Source: JAEEJA01 sp036343175
Lineage (GTDB): Bacteria > Bacillota > Clostridia > Lachnospirales > Lachnospiraceae
DNA length: 64,000 nt
Reading direction: 5' to 3'
NCBI GenBank assembly: GCA_036343175.1
Contig: JAZASR010000001.1
Coordinates: 1 to 64,000 of the forward strand
The translations under genes were made by a program, and so were the position numbers. Below the pieces are notes generated by a model. That model did no database searches. It was not told where the DNA came from and saw only the letters and a list, made by a program, of their open reading frames with translations. Positions 43,230 to 52,993 of this stretch are shown one piece after another; within the stretch, counting starts at the first letter, position 1, and each line of letters begins with the position of its first letter.

Positions 43230-46169
43230 ATGTCAAGATCGATAACATCCATAGATCAGGTTAAGATACCTGATGAATACAAGCTCGAAAGATATGAATA
43301 TATCAATGAGGTCAGGAGTTTCTGCATGCTGCTCAAGCATGTTAAGTCAGGCGCCCGTGTAATGCTTCTTTCCAATAAGGATGACAATAAAGTGTTTTCC
43401 ATCGGTTTCCGTACCCCGGCAAAAGATGACACCGGTACTCAGCATATCATAGAGCATACTGTGCTCTGCGGTTCTGATGCATTTCCTGCAAAGGATCCTT
43501 TTGTAGAGCTGGTCAAAGGCTCATTAAATACATTTCTGAATGCTATCACATATCCTGACAGGACCATATATCCTGTAGCCTCATGCAACGAGCAGGATTT
43601 TAAGAATCTTACCCATGTCTATATGGACGCTGTATTCCATCCCAATATCTATAAATACGAGGAGATCTTCAGACAGGAAGGCTGGCACTATGAGATCGAT
43701 AAGCCGGAAGACCCTGTAACCTTAAATGGCGTCGTATATAATGAAATGAAGGGCGCTTATTCATCAGCAGAGGATATGCTCGAAAATTATCTCATGAAGC
43801 AGCTCTTCCCGGACACTGAGTACTCTCATGATTCGGGCGGCGATCCTCAGGTCATCCCTGCTCTTGACCGTGAGAAATATCTGGATTACCACAGAAACTA
43901 TTACCATCCGTCTAACTCATATATCTATCTTTACGGCGACTTCGATATCGAGGAGCGTCTTAACTGGATGAATGATGCTTATTTAAAGGATTATGATGCG
44001 ATCGAGCCTCACAGTGAGATACATTCTCAGAAGCCATTTGAGGCACCGAAGGATGATCATGAGACTTATGCCGTGGCTCTTACTGACAAAGGCCTTGACA
44101 GGACATATTACCTGCACGCCGACCTTCTTGACATCACCCATGACCGGGAAAAGTGCCTGGCGGTATCGACCCTTGCCTATGTCCTTTTCAACGCACCCGG
44201 CGCCGTTCTGAAGAAGGCCTTTATAGACAACGGACTCGGAGATGACGTTGACTGCGACTTCACAGATATCATGAAGCAGGGATATATAGCAGTTACTACA
44301 AGAAACGCGGCTGCCGGACGTCTGGATGACTTTAAGAGGATTTACAGAGAGACGCTTGAGAAAGTCCTTAAAGAAGGACTTGATAAGACAATGCTTGAGG
44401 CAACTCTTAACAGTCTTGAATTCAAGGACAGGGAAGCTGACTTTGGCATGTACCCTAAGGGACTGTATTATTATCTTGATGCCATGAAGCTCTGGATATA
44501 CGATGAATCAATGGCTTTCGACGGCTTAAGATATGAAGATATGTACAGGACGATTCGTGAAAAGCTTGATACAGGCTATTTCGAAGACATCATCAGGACT
44601 TATTTGCTTGATAATCCTCACAGTGTTGATATTGAGATGGATCCCGAACCGGGTCTTTCACAGAAGATAGATGCGGAGACCGCAAAGAACCTTGCGGACT
44701 TTAAGGCTTCACTTACAGCAGGAGAGATCGATGAACTGATAAAGAAGACTAAGTCTCTTAAGGCTTATCAGTCAGAGCCTACGCCTGATGAAGACCTTAA
44801 GAAGATCCCTCTTCTTAGGATAAGTGATATCAGAAAAGATATAAAGAAGCTCGACTTCGAGGAAACTGTCATAAATGGCATAAAGACTGTACTCACAAAA
44901 GATGATACCAATGGCATAAGCTATATAAAGCTTTCATTTGACGCCGATAAGTATAAGGAATATGCTGCAGAGCTCAGCTTCTTCATGACCATTATAGGTT
45001 CCATAGATACTGAAGATCACAGCTACAATGATTTTGATACCCTCATCAATATGTATACGGGTGGCCTGACCACTCAGCCTGCTGCATTTAAGACAGTTGA
45101 TCAAGGCGATACCCATCTGCGCCTTGAGATCAACGTAAAATGCCTGGACTCAAACATTGAAAAAGCCGTCGGTCTTATTATAGAGATGCTCTACAGATCG
45201 GTATATACAGATACTGACAGGATAGATGAGATACTTAAGGAATCGCTGTCAAGACTCAAGGCTCAGATCATGTCAGCCGGCCACAGCTTTGCATCTGGCA
45301 GGGCAGAGAGCTACATGGATGAGACCTCATTCTTAAATGATCAGCTCATGGGAATAGGTCAGTATGAGTTCCTTTCAGACCTGGATAAGAACTTTGACTC
45401 AAAGAAGGAAGCTTTTATCGCCGACTGTCAGGCTTTTGCAGATGATATATTTACTGCCGGCAATCTCATTGCTGCCGTAGGTATTGACGAAGAAGGGATC
45501 GACCGATATGCCGATAATGTAAGGGCGGATATATTCAAACAGGCTTCAGGAACTTTAGAAGCCGGAACAGTATTTAAGGTGCCTGTGGAAATAGTCAGAA
45601 AGAATGAAGCCTTTACTACACCTTCTAAAGTCCAGTACGTAGCTGTTGCAGGTGAAGCCGGGACAGAGATGAGCATGGGTATCAACCGTGTCATCATGCA
45701 TCTGCTCAATTATACATATCTTTGGAACAATATCCGTGTCCTTGGAGGCGCATATGGAGTAGGATGCAGGTTTTATCGCGACAATACCGGGGTATTCCGT
45801 TCATTCCGCGATCCTCACATTAAGGAGACTATTGATATCTACCGAAAGACCGGTGAATATCTCAAGTCATATGCACCTGATGAACGGGAGATGACAAAGA
45901 TGATAATAGGGGCTGTTGGAACAGTTGATACTCCGCTGACTCCAAGTATGAAGGCATCAAGGAATATCAGCGCATATTTCGCTCATTTAACTAATGATTA
46001 TCTCCAGGAAGAAAGAGATGCTATGCTTTCCTGCAGTCCTGCCGATATAAATAAAGCAGGTGAGGCTGTTGGAAATATCGGAGCCGGCAAAAACATATGC
46101 GTTATAGGTTCTGAAGAGCTTATTAATAAAGAGAAAAACATCTTCATGAAGATAGTTCCGCTTACCTGA
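43230..46169 (+). CDS. M16C insulinase-like metallopeptidase (presequence-protease family)
   Basis: 979 residues, full family length. The inverted zinc motif HIIEH is in DTGTQHIIEHTVLCGS near residue 75, with the second Glu in YNEMKGAYSS (about 170). Four M16 domains in two halves enclose a chamber that degrades unfolded peptides. Similar proteins are cytoplasmic in Firmicutes; no signal peptide is seen. Start ATG 43230 has AAAGGAGAG upstream, 24 bases after the M24 peptidase, so it is likely in the same operon. Confidence 0.93.
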   Translation: MSRSITSIDQVKIPDEYKLERYEYINEVRSFCMLLKHVKSGARVMLLSNKDDNKVFSIGFRTPAKDDTGTQHIIEHTVLCGSDAFPAKDPFVELVKGSLNTFLNAITYPDRTIYPVASCNEQDFKNLTHVYMDAVFHPNIYKYEEIFRQEGWHYEIDKPEDPVTLNGVVYNEMKGAYSSAEDMLENYLMKQLFPDTEYSHDSGGDPQVIPALDREKYLDYHRNYYHPSNSYIYLYGDFDIEERLNWMNDAYLKDYDAIEPHSEIHSQKPFEAPKDDHETYAVALTDKGLDRTYYLHADLLDITHDREKCLAVSTLAYVLFNAPGAVLKKAFIDNGLGDDVDCDFTDIMKQGYIAVTTRNAAAGRLDDFKRIYRETLEKVLKEGLDKTMLEATLNSLEFKDREADFGMYPKGLYYYLDAMKLWIYDESMAFDGLRYEDMYRTIREKLDTGYFEDIIRTYLLDNPHSVDIEMDPEPGLSQKIDAETAKNLADFKASLTAGEIDELIKKTKSLKAYQSEPTPDEDLKKIPLLRISDIRKDIKKLDFEETVINGIKTVLTKDDTNGISYIKLSFDADKYKEYAAELSFFMTIIGSIDTEDHSYNDFDTLINMYTGGLTTQPAAFKTVDQGDTHLRLEINVKCLDSNIEKAVGLIIEMLYRSVYTDTDRIDEILKESLSRLKAQIMSAGHSFASGRAESYMDETSFLNDQLMGIGQYEFLSDLDKNFDSKKEAFIADCQAFADDIFTAGNLIAAVGIDEEGIDRYADNVRADIFKQASGTLEAGTVFKVPVEIVRKNEAFTTPSKVQYVAVAGEAGTEMSMGINRVIMHLLNYTYLWNNIRVLGGAYGVGCRFYRDNTGVFRSFRDPHIKETIDIYRKTGEYLKSYAPDEREMTKMIIGAVGTVDTPLTPSMKASRNISAYFAHLTNDYLQEERDAMLSCSPADINKAGEAVGNIGAGKNICVIGSEELINKEKNIFMKIVPLT

Positions 46170-46290
46170 CAGAACTGTATTTAAAGAGCATCCGGCCATG
46201 AGGAACGAAAAGATTCTTTTCTCATGTGCCTTATAAATGTATTTATGTAATGATTCCCGTGTATCTAAGAGCTTAAAACAGGAGAGAAGC

Positions 46291-47679
46291 ATGATGGATA
46301 ATAATGAGACAGAAAAGGCCGCAGAAATGAGCGGGGAAGAAAAGAACAGGCCGGGGAAAGGCAGGATAATAACTCTGATCTCTATTGGCTCTGTGATCGT
46401 CCTTTTGTTTGCAGTCTGTACTGTACTATGGGTAGTAAAACCGGTAGTGGTCAAGGCAGATAAAAGTACTAAAGTAGTAAGACTTAAAGGCCTTAAGAAC
46501 TTTGTAAATGAAAAATACAAAGGTGCTTATTTTACAGTACGTGAGAAAGGCAATGATCTTACAAGCATTAAGTTTACTGACATCGTGGAGCCCGAATTCT
46601 ACGAGGACAGAATAAAAGATACGGAATCAGATGGCATGATATCCTATATGTCTGACATGTTTTCAACCAAGGACCTCTACACATGGAAACTTAAGGATAA
46701 TGGTGCTTACAGGGATATATTCCAGACCATAAATGAGAGCAGGAAGCCCGCAGTAGATGCCTATCTTAAAGAAGGCGACAGGCACTATACCATAGAAGGC
46801 GGGACTACGGGTACCGTTATTGACATTGATAAAGCTGAAACAGGCATCCTTTCGGCTATTAAAAAAGGCGAAGTATCCGGTGATCTCAATGATATGGACG
46901 TCTACGAAAAGCCCCGATATGTAAAGGAAGACTTTACTGAGGCAGCAGAAAAGCTCAACAGCATATGTACATTCAGCGTTTCATATACGGATGGCCAGAA
47001 GTTTGACTGGGACTTCCTTAAGGATTATGTGAAGGTGGATGACTGCAGGGTCACATATCAGGTGGCAAAGGCCGCAAATGCTATCATTGATAAGATAAGA
47101 AATGACTATTCAACTATAGGAAAGACAAGACATTTTAAGACTCATGATGGCAGGAAGATCAAGGTCACCGGCGGCACATACGGCTGTGTCATGAATGAAA
47201 AGAAGGAAAAGGCACTCATTAAGAAGGCTCTTCTTCACGGCAGGGATCTGGGAGGCCGCGAGCCTGTATTCATACAGAGATCCGTATATGGCGATGGCAA
47301 CGAAGACCTGGGCGATACCTATATTGAGGTCAGCCGTGATGAACAGCACCTCTGGTACTACAAGGGCGGAAAAGTGATCATGGAGACAGACGTCGTAACA
47401 GGAAAATATGGTGAGCATGATACACCTGAAGGGGTATATTTTATCTCGGAGCATATTCCCGGCAAATTCCTGGTCGGCGAGGATTACAAGACCTGGGTCA
47501 ACCAGTGGATGCGCCTCACAAATGGCGGTGTAGGTCTTCATGATGCCCCGTGGAGGGGAAGATTCGGAGGAACCATATACAAAAGTGGCGGGTCTCATGG
47601 ATGCATAAACCTCCCGCCCGCATTTGCAGAAGAACTCTTCAAAAAGACGCCAAATAATCTGCCTGTAGTAATATACTGA
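46291..47679 (+). CDS. L,D-transpeptidase (YkuD) with putative peptidoglycan-binding domain
   Basis: 462 residues from ATG 46291 (CAGGAG seven bases upstream; an upstream in-frame ATG at 46237 adds no sensible N-terminus). N-terminal anchor helix (about 28-52), then two repeats of a PG_binding_4 type domain (about 60-320), then the YkuD catalytic domain with HDAPWRGRF and SHGCINLPPAFAEELF, holding the nucleophile Cys and general base His. It makes 3-3 cross-links in peptidoglycan. Monocistronic; a hairpin GCCGGAAATTCCGGC around 47795 could terminate it. Confidence 0.93.
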   Translation: MMDNNETEKAAEMSGEEKNRPGKGRIITLISIGSVIVLLFAVCTVLWVVKPVVVKADKSTKVVRLKGLKNFVNEKYKGAYFTVREKGNDLTSIKFTDIVEPEFYEDRIKDTESDGMISYMSDMFSTKDLYTWKLKDNGAYRDIFQTINESRKPAVDAYLKEGDRHYTIEGGTTGTVIDIDKAETGILSAIKKGEVSGDLNDMDVYEKPRYVKEDFTEAAEKLNSICTFSVSYTDGQKFDWDFLKDYVKVDDCRVTYQVAKAANAIIDKIRNDYSTIGKTRHFKTHDGRKIKVTGGTYGCVMNEKKEKALIKKALLHGRDLGGREPVFIQRSVYGDGNEDLGDTYIEVSRDEQHLWYYKGGKVIMETDVVTGKYGEHDTPEGVYFISEHIPGKFLVGEDYKTWVNQWMRLTNGGVGLHDAPWRGRFGGTIYKSGGSHGCINLPPAFAEELFKKTPNNLPVVIY

Positions 47680-47809
47680 CGTAAAAATTATGAGCAAAGG
47701 CGCAATATGCTGCGGCCTATGATCCGAATGCCCGCTTTTTTTGGAGCAGTCAGAGAAAACCCGGAGAGCAAGACCAGGATCGTTTTTTATCGATGCCGGA
47801 AATTCCGGC

Positions 47810-47838
47810 TTGAAAAATCGGGCCTCAGCTGATAAGAT
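47810..47838 (+). promoter_or_regulatory. Predicted sigma-A promoter of the SRP RNA
   Basis: TTGAAA at 47810-47815 and TAAGAT at 47833-47838 with a 17-base spacer. It lies about 40 bases before the start of the conserved RNA, consistent with a processed precursor. Confidence 0.5.
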
Positions 47839-47879
47839 AAGAGAACCGGATTTTCGGTAATGAATATGTCATAAGATTT

Positions 47880-48122
47880 CCGCACTAGCCGGGGAGATAG
47901 CGGTGCCCTGTACCTGCAATCCGCTTTAGCAGGGGTGATGTTCTGTCCCGGACATTTTTTGTCCTGGCTGCCCTTTACGGGCCTGCGTTGAAGTCTGGGT
48001 CTTACGCAATGGATACCTGTGAACCGTGTCAGGAGGGGAACCTAGCAGCACTAAGCAGGACCATCCGTGTGCCGTGAGAGTGCCTGGGCCGAGCAGATCC
48101 TGAAGGTAACGCAGGGCGGAAA
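47880..48122 (+). ncRNA. ffs: Signal recognition particle RNA (large, Alu-domain type)
   Basis: About 243 bases. The Alu-domain start CGGTGCCCTGTACCTGCAAT and CCGCTTTAGCAGG are visible at 47901-47932. The central SRP54-binding domain is GTGTCAGGAGGGGAACCTAG followed by CAGCACTAAGCAGG, with the GGAA tetraloop closed by AGG/CCT and the asymmetric loop AGCAG. It joins Ffh to target membrane proteins to the translocon. Ends are estimated from the terminal pairing CGCACTAGCC/GGGCGG and may be off by a few bases. Confidence 0.92.
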
Positions 48123-48361
48123 AAGTACAAAACAGAATGTGCGGTTTTTATATTTTTATATTTAAACTTTTTATTTTAGAACTTTTTATCGCACTTATTC
48201 GTCTTTATCGATGGATATCCTTTTTTGAAGTGATATATTGGTATCGATATACTCTGAAAATATAAACTTTCTCCGGCATACAACGGAATAATATCAGTAT
48301 TATGAAAAGGATGTGCCTGACTGTAATGAGAGGATAATCTGATAAAAGGGAGGATAATGAT

Positions 48362-49087
48362 ATGCCTTCAGCCATAATAACAGGCGCTTCAAGGGGTATT
48401 GGCAGAGCTGCAGCGGAATGTTTTGCCGGGCATGGCTTTTCTCTTGCCCTTGTATGTGATAAGAATACTGAAGAGCTTGAGGAAACCAGGGAACTGTGCA
48501 CGAAAGATGGCACTCAGGTCATTTCGATAAAGGCGGATGTGAGCAGCCCTTCTGATGTGGAAAAGATATTTAAAAAAGTGTATGGGGCTTTCGGGATACC
48601 GGACGTGCTGGTCAACAATGCCGGCATATCAATGGTCATGCCATTTCAGGACATGTCATATGAAGAATGGCAGAGGATAATTGATGTTGATCTTACAAGT
48701 GTTTTTTTGATGTGCAGGGGCGCTGTGGATCTTATGATGAAGGTGCATAGAGGCCGCATCATCAATGTTTCCAGTGTATGGGGCAATACAGGCGCGTCCT
48801 GCGAAGCTGCCTACTCTGCTGCAAAGGGCGGCATCAACTCATTTACAAGGGCTATAGGCAAAGAGCTGGCTCTCTCAGGGATTGCGGTTAATGCTGCAGC
48901 TTTTGGTATCATAGATACCGCCATGAATTCATGCTTCACGAAAGAAGAGCTTGAAGATGTAGTGAGAGACGTGCCTGCAGGCAGGATGGCTGATCCGAAA
49001 GAAGCCGGAGAATTTATTTATCATATCGCGCAGGCGCCTGACTATATGACCGGTCAGGTGATCGCATTTGATGGCGGATGGATCTGA
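48362..49087 (+). CDS. Short-chain dehydrogenase/reductase, FabG-like
   Basis: 241 residues. The classical SDR motifs are visible: TGASRGIGRAA (NADPH-binding), NNAGISM, active-site Ser in NVSSVWGNTG, and YSAAKGGINSFTRAI (Tyr-Lys pair). This size and layout match 3-oxoacyl-ACP reductase or other 3-keto reductases; there is no acyl-carrier cluster nearby, so specificity is unknown. Start ATG 48362 has AGGGAGG upstream. It stands alone between SRP RNA and the LCP-like gene. Confidence 0.88.
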   Translation: MPSAIITGASRGIGRAAAECFAGHGFSLALVCDKNTEELEETRELCTKDGTQVISIKADVSSPSDVEKIFKKVYGAFGIPDVLVNNAGISMVMPFQDMSYEEWQRIIDVDLTSVFLMCRGAVDLMMKVHRGRIINVSSVWGNTGASCEAAYSAAKGGINSFTRAIGKELALSGIAVNAAAFGIIDTAMNSCFTKEELEDVVRDVPAGRMADPKEAGEFIYHIAQAPDYMTGQVIAFDGGWI

Positions 49088-49196
49088 AAAACTTTACAAG
49101 AATTTACCTATCTGCTATAATAATCAAGTTTTTGCATCACGTGTGCCATTAGATTTTATCTGGAAAAGGCACAGGACATGATTGGAGTTCATTACA

Positions 49197-50570
49197 ATGG
49201 AAAAAAAGAAGGCTGTAAAGCTGTTTTTTATTAATCTGCTTAAGTCGATCCTTATCATTGCTGTAGTTCTGGGATTTGGCTTTGGCGTATATAAAGGTTC
49301 ATACTATTTTCTTCACAAGCAGATGCTTGCATCTAATGAGAAAGCAAAGTCCGATGATAAGGAAAAGGCCATGAATGACCTGCTTTCTCAGGCAAAAATA
49401 GATGATACATCCAAGAATCTCATATTTGCCGTTGATGATGCTAAGAAAATAAGAGCTATCGTTCTGGAGATCTGCAGCTCCTCTACAGGAAACCTGGATA
49501 TGGTAAGTATCCCTGTAAGGACCGAGTATACACTGCCGACAGAACTTTTCCAGAAACTTTCGGTAGTTAATCCTGATATACCGCAGATCATAAGATTTGG
49601 AAGGCTTTTCAATTATTTTCAGGTCAATACGGAATCAGACTTCAAGGATGAAGATATCTACGGTTATTCATCCCTGATCATCGGCAATGTGATCGGCACG
49701 GAGATAAGCTATTATTCTGTGGTTCCATTCGATAAATTCAGGGAAATATTCAGAATGAAGTACAGAAAGGTAAGCTTTAACGGCTATGGCATAGCGCCTG
49801 AGCCGGCAGAAGATGATGGCACGGCAGTCGACGGAAACGTCCAGCTTGACGATAATGCCATGACATTTGCCGCAACGGACGGAGCTGTTATAAAACAGCG
49901 TATTGCGCGTTTTAAAAAGCCTTTCGTAGAGCAGCTTAACGGATATGTAAGCAATGAAGATGACTTCATCAATTATATCAGGTCGATCTATAGTGACGGT
50001 ACTGTCACATCCAATCTTTCAGTCGATAATAAGATAGCCTACATAAAGACTTCTTATAATAAGATAAAGCCTGACTTTATTCATTACTGGGGACTGCCGG
50101 GCACATACGATGAAAAGATCTTCCATCTTGATACAGAGCAGGTAAGCAGGAATATTCTCGGATTAGAGAATAATACGACACCTTATTCGGCATCTCAGAC
50201 CGTTAAGGAAAAGCCGGCCGAGTATGCAGCCACCGGAAGCGCATTATCTGAAGGCGATGGAACAGACACCTCATCAGAGACATCCGGTACCGGGATCTCC
50301 TCTAAGGGCAAGAAGATCCTGATCCTCAATGGAACGGATGTTAATGGTCTTGCCGCCAGCTTCAAGACGAAGCTTCAGACAGCGGGCTTCACCATTGGCG
50401 AAGTGGGAGATTATACGGAAAAAGGTCAGACAGATACCCAGATCCTTGTGACTGGCGAAGGCATGGGCAATGATCTTAAAAAGTACTTTAAAGATCCGGA
50501 GATAGTCGTATCCAATTCAGTCCGTATTGGCTACGATATCGAGATCATTCTCGGTTCAGAGGATTCCTGA
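49197..50570 (+). CDS. Divergent LytR-CpsA-Psr (LCP)-like protein with LytR_C domain
   Basis: 457 residues from ATG 49197 (GGAG ten bases upstream; an in-frame TTG at 49182 overlaps that site). N-terminal anchor helix (about 10-32), then a region resembling LCP proteins (LDMVSIPVRTEYTLP, IPQIIRFGRLFNYF, YYSVVPFDKFREIF), and a LytR_C domain at the C-terminus (KKILILNGTDVNGLAASFKTKL). The catalytic Arg-Asp of the LCP signature (SIPRDT) reads SIPVRTEYT here, so polymer transfer is doubtful. It may act as a regulatory relative of the enzymes that attach wall polymers. Followed 39 bases later by a TagA/WecG-like protein. Confidence 0.65.
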   Translation: MEKKKAVKLFFINLLKSILIIAVVLGFGFGVYKGSYYFLHKQMLASNEKAKSDDKEKAMNDLLSQAKIDDTSKNLIFAVDDAKKIRAIVLEICSSSTGNLDMVSIPVRTEYTLPTELFQKLSVVNPDIPQIIRFGRLFNYFQVNTESDFKDEDIYGYSSLIIGNVIGTEISYYSVVPFDKFREIFRMKYRKVSFNGYGIAPEPAEDDGTAVDGNVQLDDNAMTFAATDGAVIKQRIARFKKPFVEQLNGYVSNEDDFINYIRSIYSDGTVTSNLSVDNKIAYIKTSYNKIKPDFIHYWGLPGTYDEKIFHLDTEQVSRNILGLENNTTPYSASQTVKEKPAEYAATGSALSEGDGTDTSSETSGTGISSKGKKILILNGTDVNGLAASFKTKLQTAGFTIGEVGDYTEKGQTDTQILVTGEGMGNDLKKYFKDPEIVVSNSVRIGYDIEIILGSEDS

Positions 50571-50609
50571 GTTATATAAGCTTATAATAAAAGAAAAAGG
50601 TGAATGCTT

Positions 50610-51248
50610 ATGCCAGAGAACACTATCAAGGTGGGAAGCGTTAAGCTCGATATCATCAGCAATAAGGAACTGGTGAACCGTGTAAATAACTTCCTTCATG
50701 ATGATATCCTCGATATCATTCTTTACCTTTCACCGGAAATGGTGGAGTCTGCAAGTCTTGATGAAGGTTGCAGCACGGTTATCAGGAATGCGGAGTTGGT
50801 ACTGCCCGGAAGCAGGCAGATACTGGAGTCATATGGCGGAGATACCTATGAGCTCAGCGGCATTGTCGTAAGCTCGGCAAGCTTTGGGATCATATTGGAA
50901 AACATTGCAAAAGAAGCATGTTCTGTCTTTATTATTTCGGAAAGTATGGATATGGCTGAAAAGCTGAAGGAATATTGTTTAAGATGTCAGCCGGAGATAA
51001 AGATAGCAGGCCTTTTCGATACAGAAAGCGGCGGCAATGACAATAAAAAGCTCCTCAATGAGATAAACAGTCTTGTGCCTGACATCATTCTGCTGGACAT
51101 AAGTCCGGGAAAGCAGGAGCATTGGATATCTTCACATATGGAAATGCTCAATGCCAAGCTTATGGTCGCAATAGGCGGCGTAACAAGGGAGCTGCTGCAC
51201 AGCAGGAGAATGGATTTTTCAAAGTTTCACCTCTTTTCCCGGGAATAG
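50610..51248 (+). CDS. Degenerate WecG/TagA/CpsF (GT26)-like protein
   Basis: 212 residues from ATG 50610 (AAAAAGG nine bases upstream). The second half follows the GT26 pattern closely: IAKEACSVFIISESMDMAEKLKEYCLRCQPEIKIAGLF, NEINSLVPDIILLDISPGKQEHWI and KLMVAIGGV. The normally conserved active-site region (TxN and LVLPDG in TagA) reads LYLSPEMVES and LVLPGSRQIL, so the catalytic Asp and Asn appear lost. Normal enzymes make the ManNAc-GlcNAc linkage of wall polymers. Together with the adjacent LCP-like gene it forms a pair of apparently inactive wall-polymer homologues. Confidence 0.65.
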   Translation: MPENTIKVGSVKLDIISNKELVNRVNNFLHDDILDIILYLSPEMVESASLDEGCSTVIRNAELVLPGSRQILESYGGDTYELSGIVVSSASFGIILENIAKEACSVFIISESMDMAEKLKEYCLRCQPEIKIAGLFDTESGGNDNKKLLNEINSLVPDIILLDISPGKQEHWISSHMEMLNAKLMVAIGGVTRELLHSRRMDFSKFHLFSRE

Positions 51249-51673
51249 GCGATCAAAGAATAAGCAATACGGAAGACATATACATCACTTCTTCTTAAAA
51301 TACAGGTTGCAGTGATGTTTTTTATTTATTAAGAAAAGAAAAGTTTATGAAATTTCTGTAAGTAATATACAATAAATCCTCTGAAGATTAGTGTGATTTT
51401 TGGGCATTTTTTACAAAATGACTAGAAGGAAATCTGATTTTCGTGTGAATTGCACAAAATATTTGCTGAACATTTGTAAAATATGGCTATAGCAATTTTG
51501 GAGGTTTGGGGGTATTATCTTATCTAGCTGAGTGATCAGCAGGGGGCAAAGTCACTATTGTATTTTATTATGCATGAACCAGACCGGAGCTTATCATATC
51601 TTTCGGGTAGGTGGTGCTTTAAGTACACAGCCTGGCTTCTGCAGATTAAATATTTTCTAGGAGGATTTTTTTA
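51249..51673 (+). other. Gene-free upstream region of the sugar ABC ATPase
   Basis: About 425 A+T-rich bases. ACATCACT (51282-51289) with AGTGATGT (51311-51318) and a T run forms a terminator for the preceding gene. From about 51330 to 51600 no gene is seen and no promoter match is good enough to call. GTGCTTTAAGTACAC around 51615 may form a small hairpin in the leader. Confidence 0.5.
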
Positions 51674-52786
51674 ATGGCAAGTTTATCACTTAAGAACATT
51701 GGCAAGACATATCCTAACGGATTTGTTGCAGTTAAGAATTTCAATCTCGACATCGCAGATAAGGAATTCATCATCTTCGTTGGTCCTTCAGGTTGTGGTA
51801 AGTCTACAACACTGAGAATGATCGCAGGTCTTGAAGATATAACAACAGGTGAGTTATGGATCGGCAATACACTTGTAAACGATGTTGAGCCTAAGGACAG
51901 AGATATAGCAATGGTTTTCCAGAACTACGCTCTGTATCCTCATATGACGGTTTATGATAACATGGCATTCGGTCTTAAGCTCAGAAAGACACCTAAGGAC
52001 AAGATCGACAAGCTTGTTCACGAGGCAGCTAAGATCCTTGATATCGAGTATCTCCTTGATCGTAAGCCAAAGGCTTTATCAGGTGGTCAGAGACAGCGTG
52101 TTGCCATGGGTCGTGCGATCGTTCGTAATCCTAAGGTATTCCTTATGGACGAGCCTCTTTCAAACCTTGATGCAAAGCTCCGTGTACAGATGCGTATAGA
52201 GATCTCAAAGCTTCACCAGAAGCTCGAGTCAACTATCATCTATGTTACACATGATCAGACCGAGGCTCTTACACTTGGTACCCGTATCGTAGTTATGAAA
52301 GATGGTGTTATGCAGCAGGTTGCTACACCTATCGATCTTTATACAAAGCCATGCAACCTCTTCGTTGCCGGTTTCATCGGTTCTCCTCAGATGAACTTCA
52401 TCGACTGTCAGGCAGTTAATGACGGCGGAGATGTTAAGCTTGTATTTGGTTCTTATGCAGTTAAGATTCCTGATGCCAAGGCAGCTAAGCTTGTTGAGGG
52501 CGGTTACATTGGCAAGGAAGTTGTTTTGGGTATCCGTCCGGAGGATATCAAGGATGAAGAAGTATTCGTAAATCAGGGCGGAGACAATGTACTCCAGGCT
52601 ACAGTAAGAGTTTACGAAATGCTTGGTGCAGAAGTATTCCTTTACTTCTCAGTTGAAGGACATGATATCACAGTTCGTGTAAATCCACGTACAACAGCTC
52701 GTCCTGGTGATACAGTACCTATCTATCTTGATACTCAGAAGATCCATATCTTCGATAAGGAGACAGAGAAGACTATCACAAACTGA
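51674..52786 (+). CDS. Multiple-sugar ABC transporter ATPase (MsmX/UgpC type)
   Basis: 370 residues. Walker A GPSGCGKST, signature LSGGQRQRVAMGR, Walker B VFLMDEPLSNLDAKLR and a C-terminal OB/TOBE regulatory domain (about 240-370) mark the CUT1 ATPase family. Such a solitary ATPase commonly energises several carbohydrate ABC transporters in Firmicutes (MsmX), so no permease need be adjacent. Start ATG 51674 has AGGAGG; codon use is strongly biased (like the ribosomal genes), implying high expression. A terminator follows. Confidence 0.9.
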   Translation: MASLSLKNIGKTYPNGFVAVKNFNLDIADKEFIIFVGPSGCGKSTTLRMIAGLEDITTGELWIGNTLVNDVEPKDRDIAMVFQNYALYPHMTVYDNMAFGLKLRKTPKDKIDKLVHEAAKILDIEYLLDRKPKALSGGQRQRVAMGRAIVRNPKVFLMDEPLSNLDAKLRVQMRIEISKLHQKLESTIIYVTHDQTEALTLGTRIVVMKDGVMQQVATPIDLYTKPCNLFVAGFIGSPQMNFIDCQAVNDGGDVKLVFGSYAVKIPDAKAAKLVEGGYIGKEVVLGIRPEDIKDEEVFVNQGGDNVLQATVRVYEMLGAEVFLYFSVEGHDITVRVNPRTTARPGDTVPIYLDTQKIHIFDKETEKTITN

Positions 52787-52857
52787 TAGTATCTGATTTC
52801 CTGAATTGATGCATACGGCATAAGCTGTATGTGTCGGCGCGATCTATCATGATAATT

Positions 52858-52900
52858 ATCCTGACAGGGCCATATAATGGACTCTGTCGGGATTTTTTAT
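52858..52900 (+). terminator. Terminator of the sugar ABC ATPase gene
   Basis: ATCCTGACAG (52858-52867) pairs with CTGTCGGGAT (52884-52893, one G-T pair), followed by six Ts. Confidence 0.75.
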
Positions 52901-52993
52901 TTTACAAGATACTTTTTACATGCTATTATTTAATGGGGTTACGGAAAATGCAATTATCAGCAGGTAAGATCTGTTAGTCAGGAGGAGAGTATA

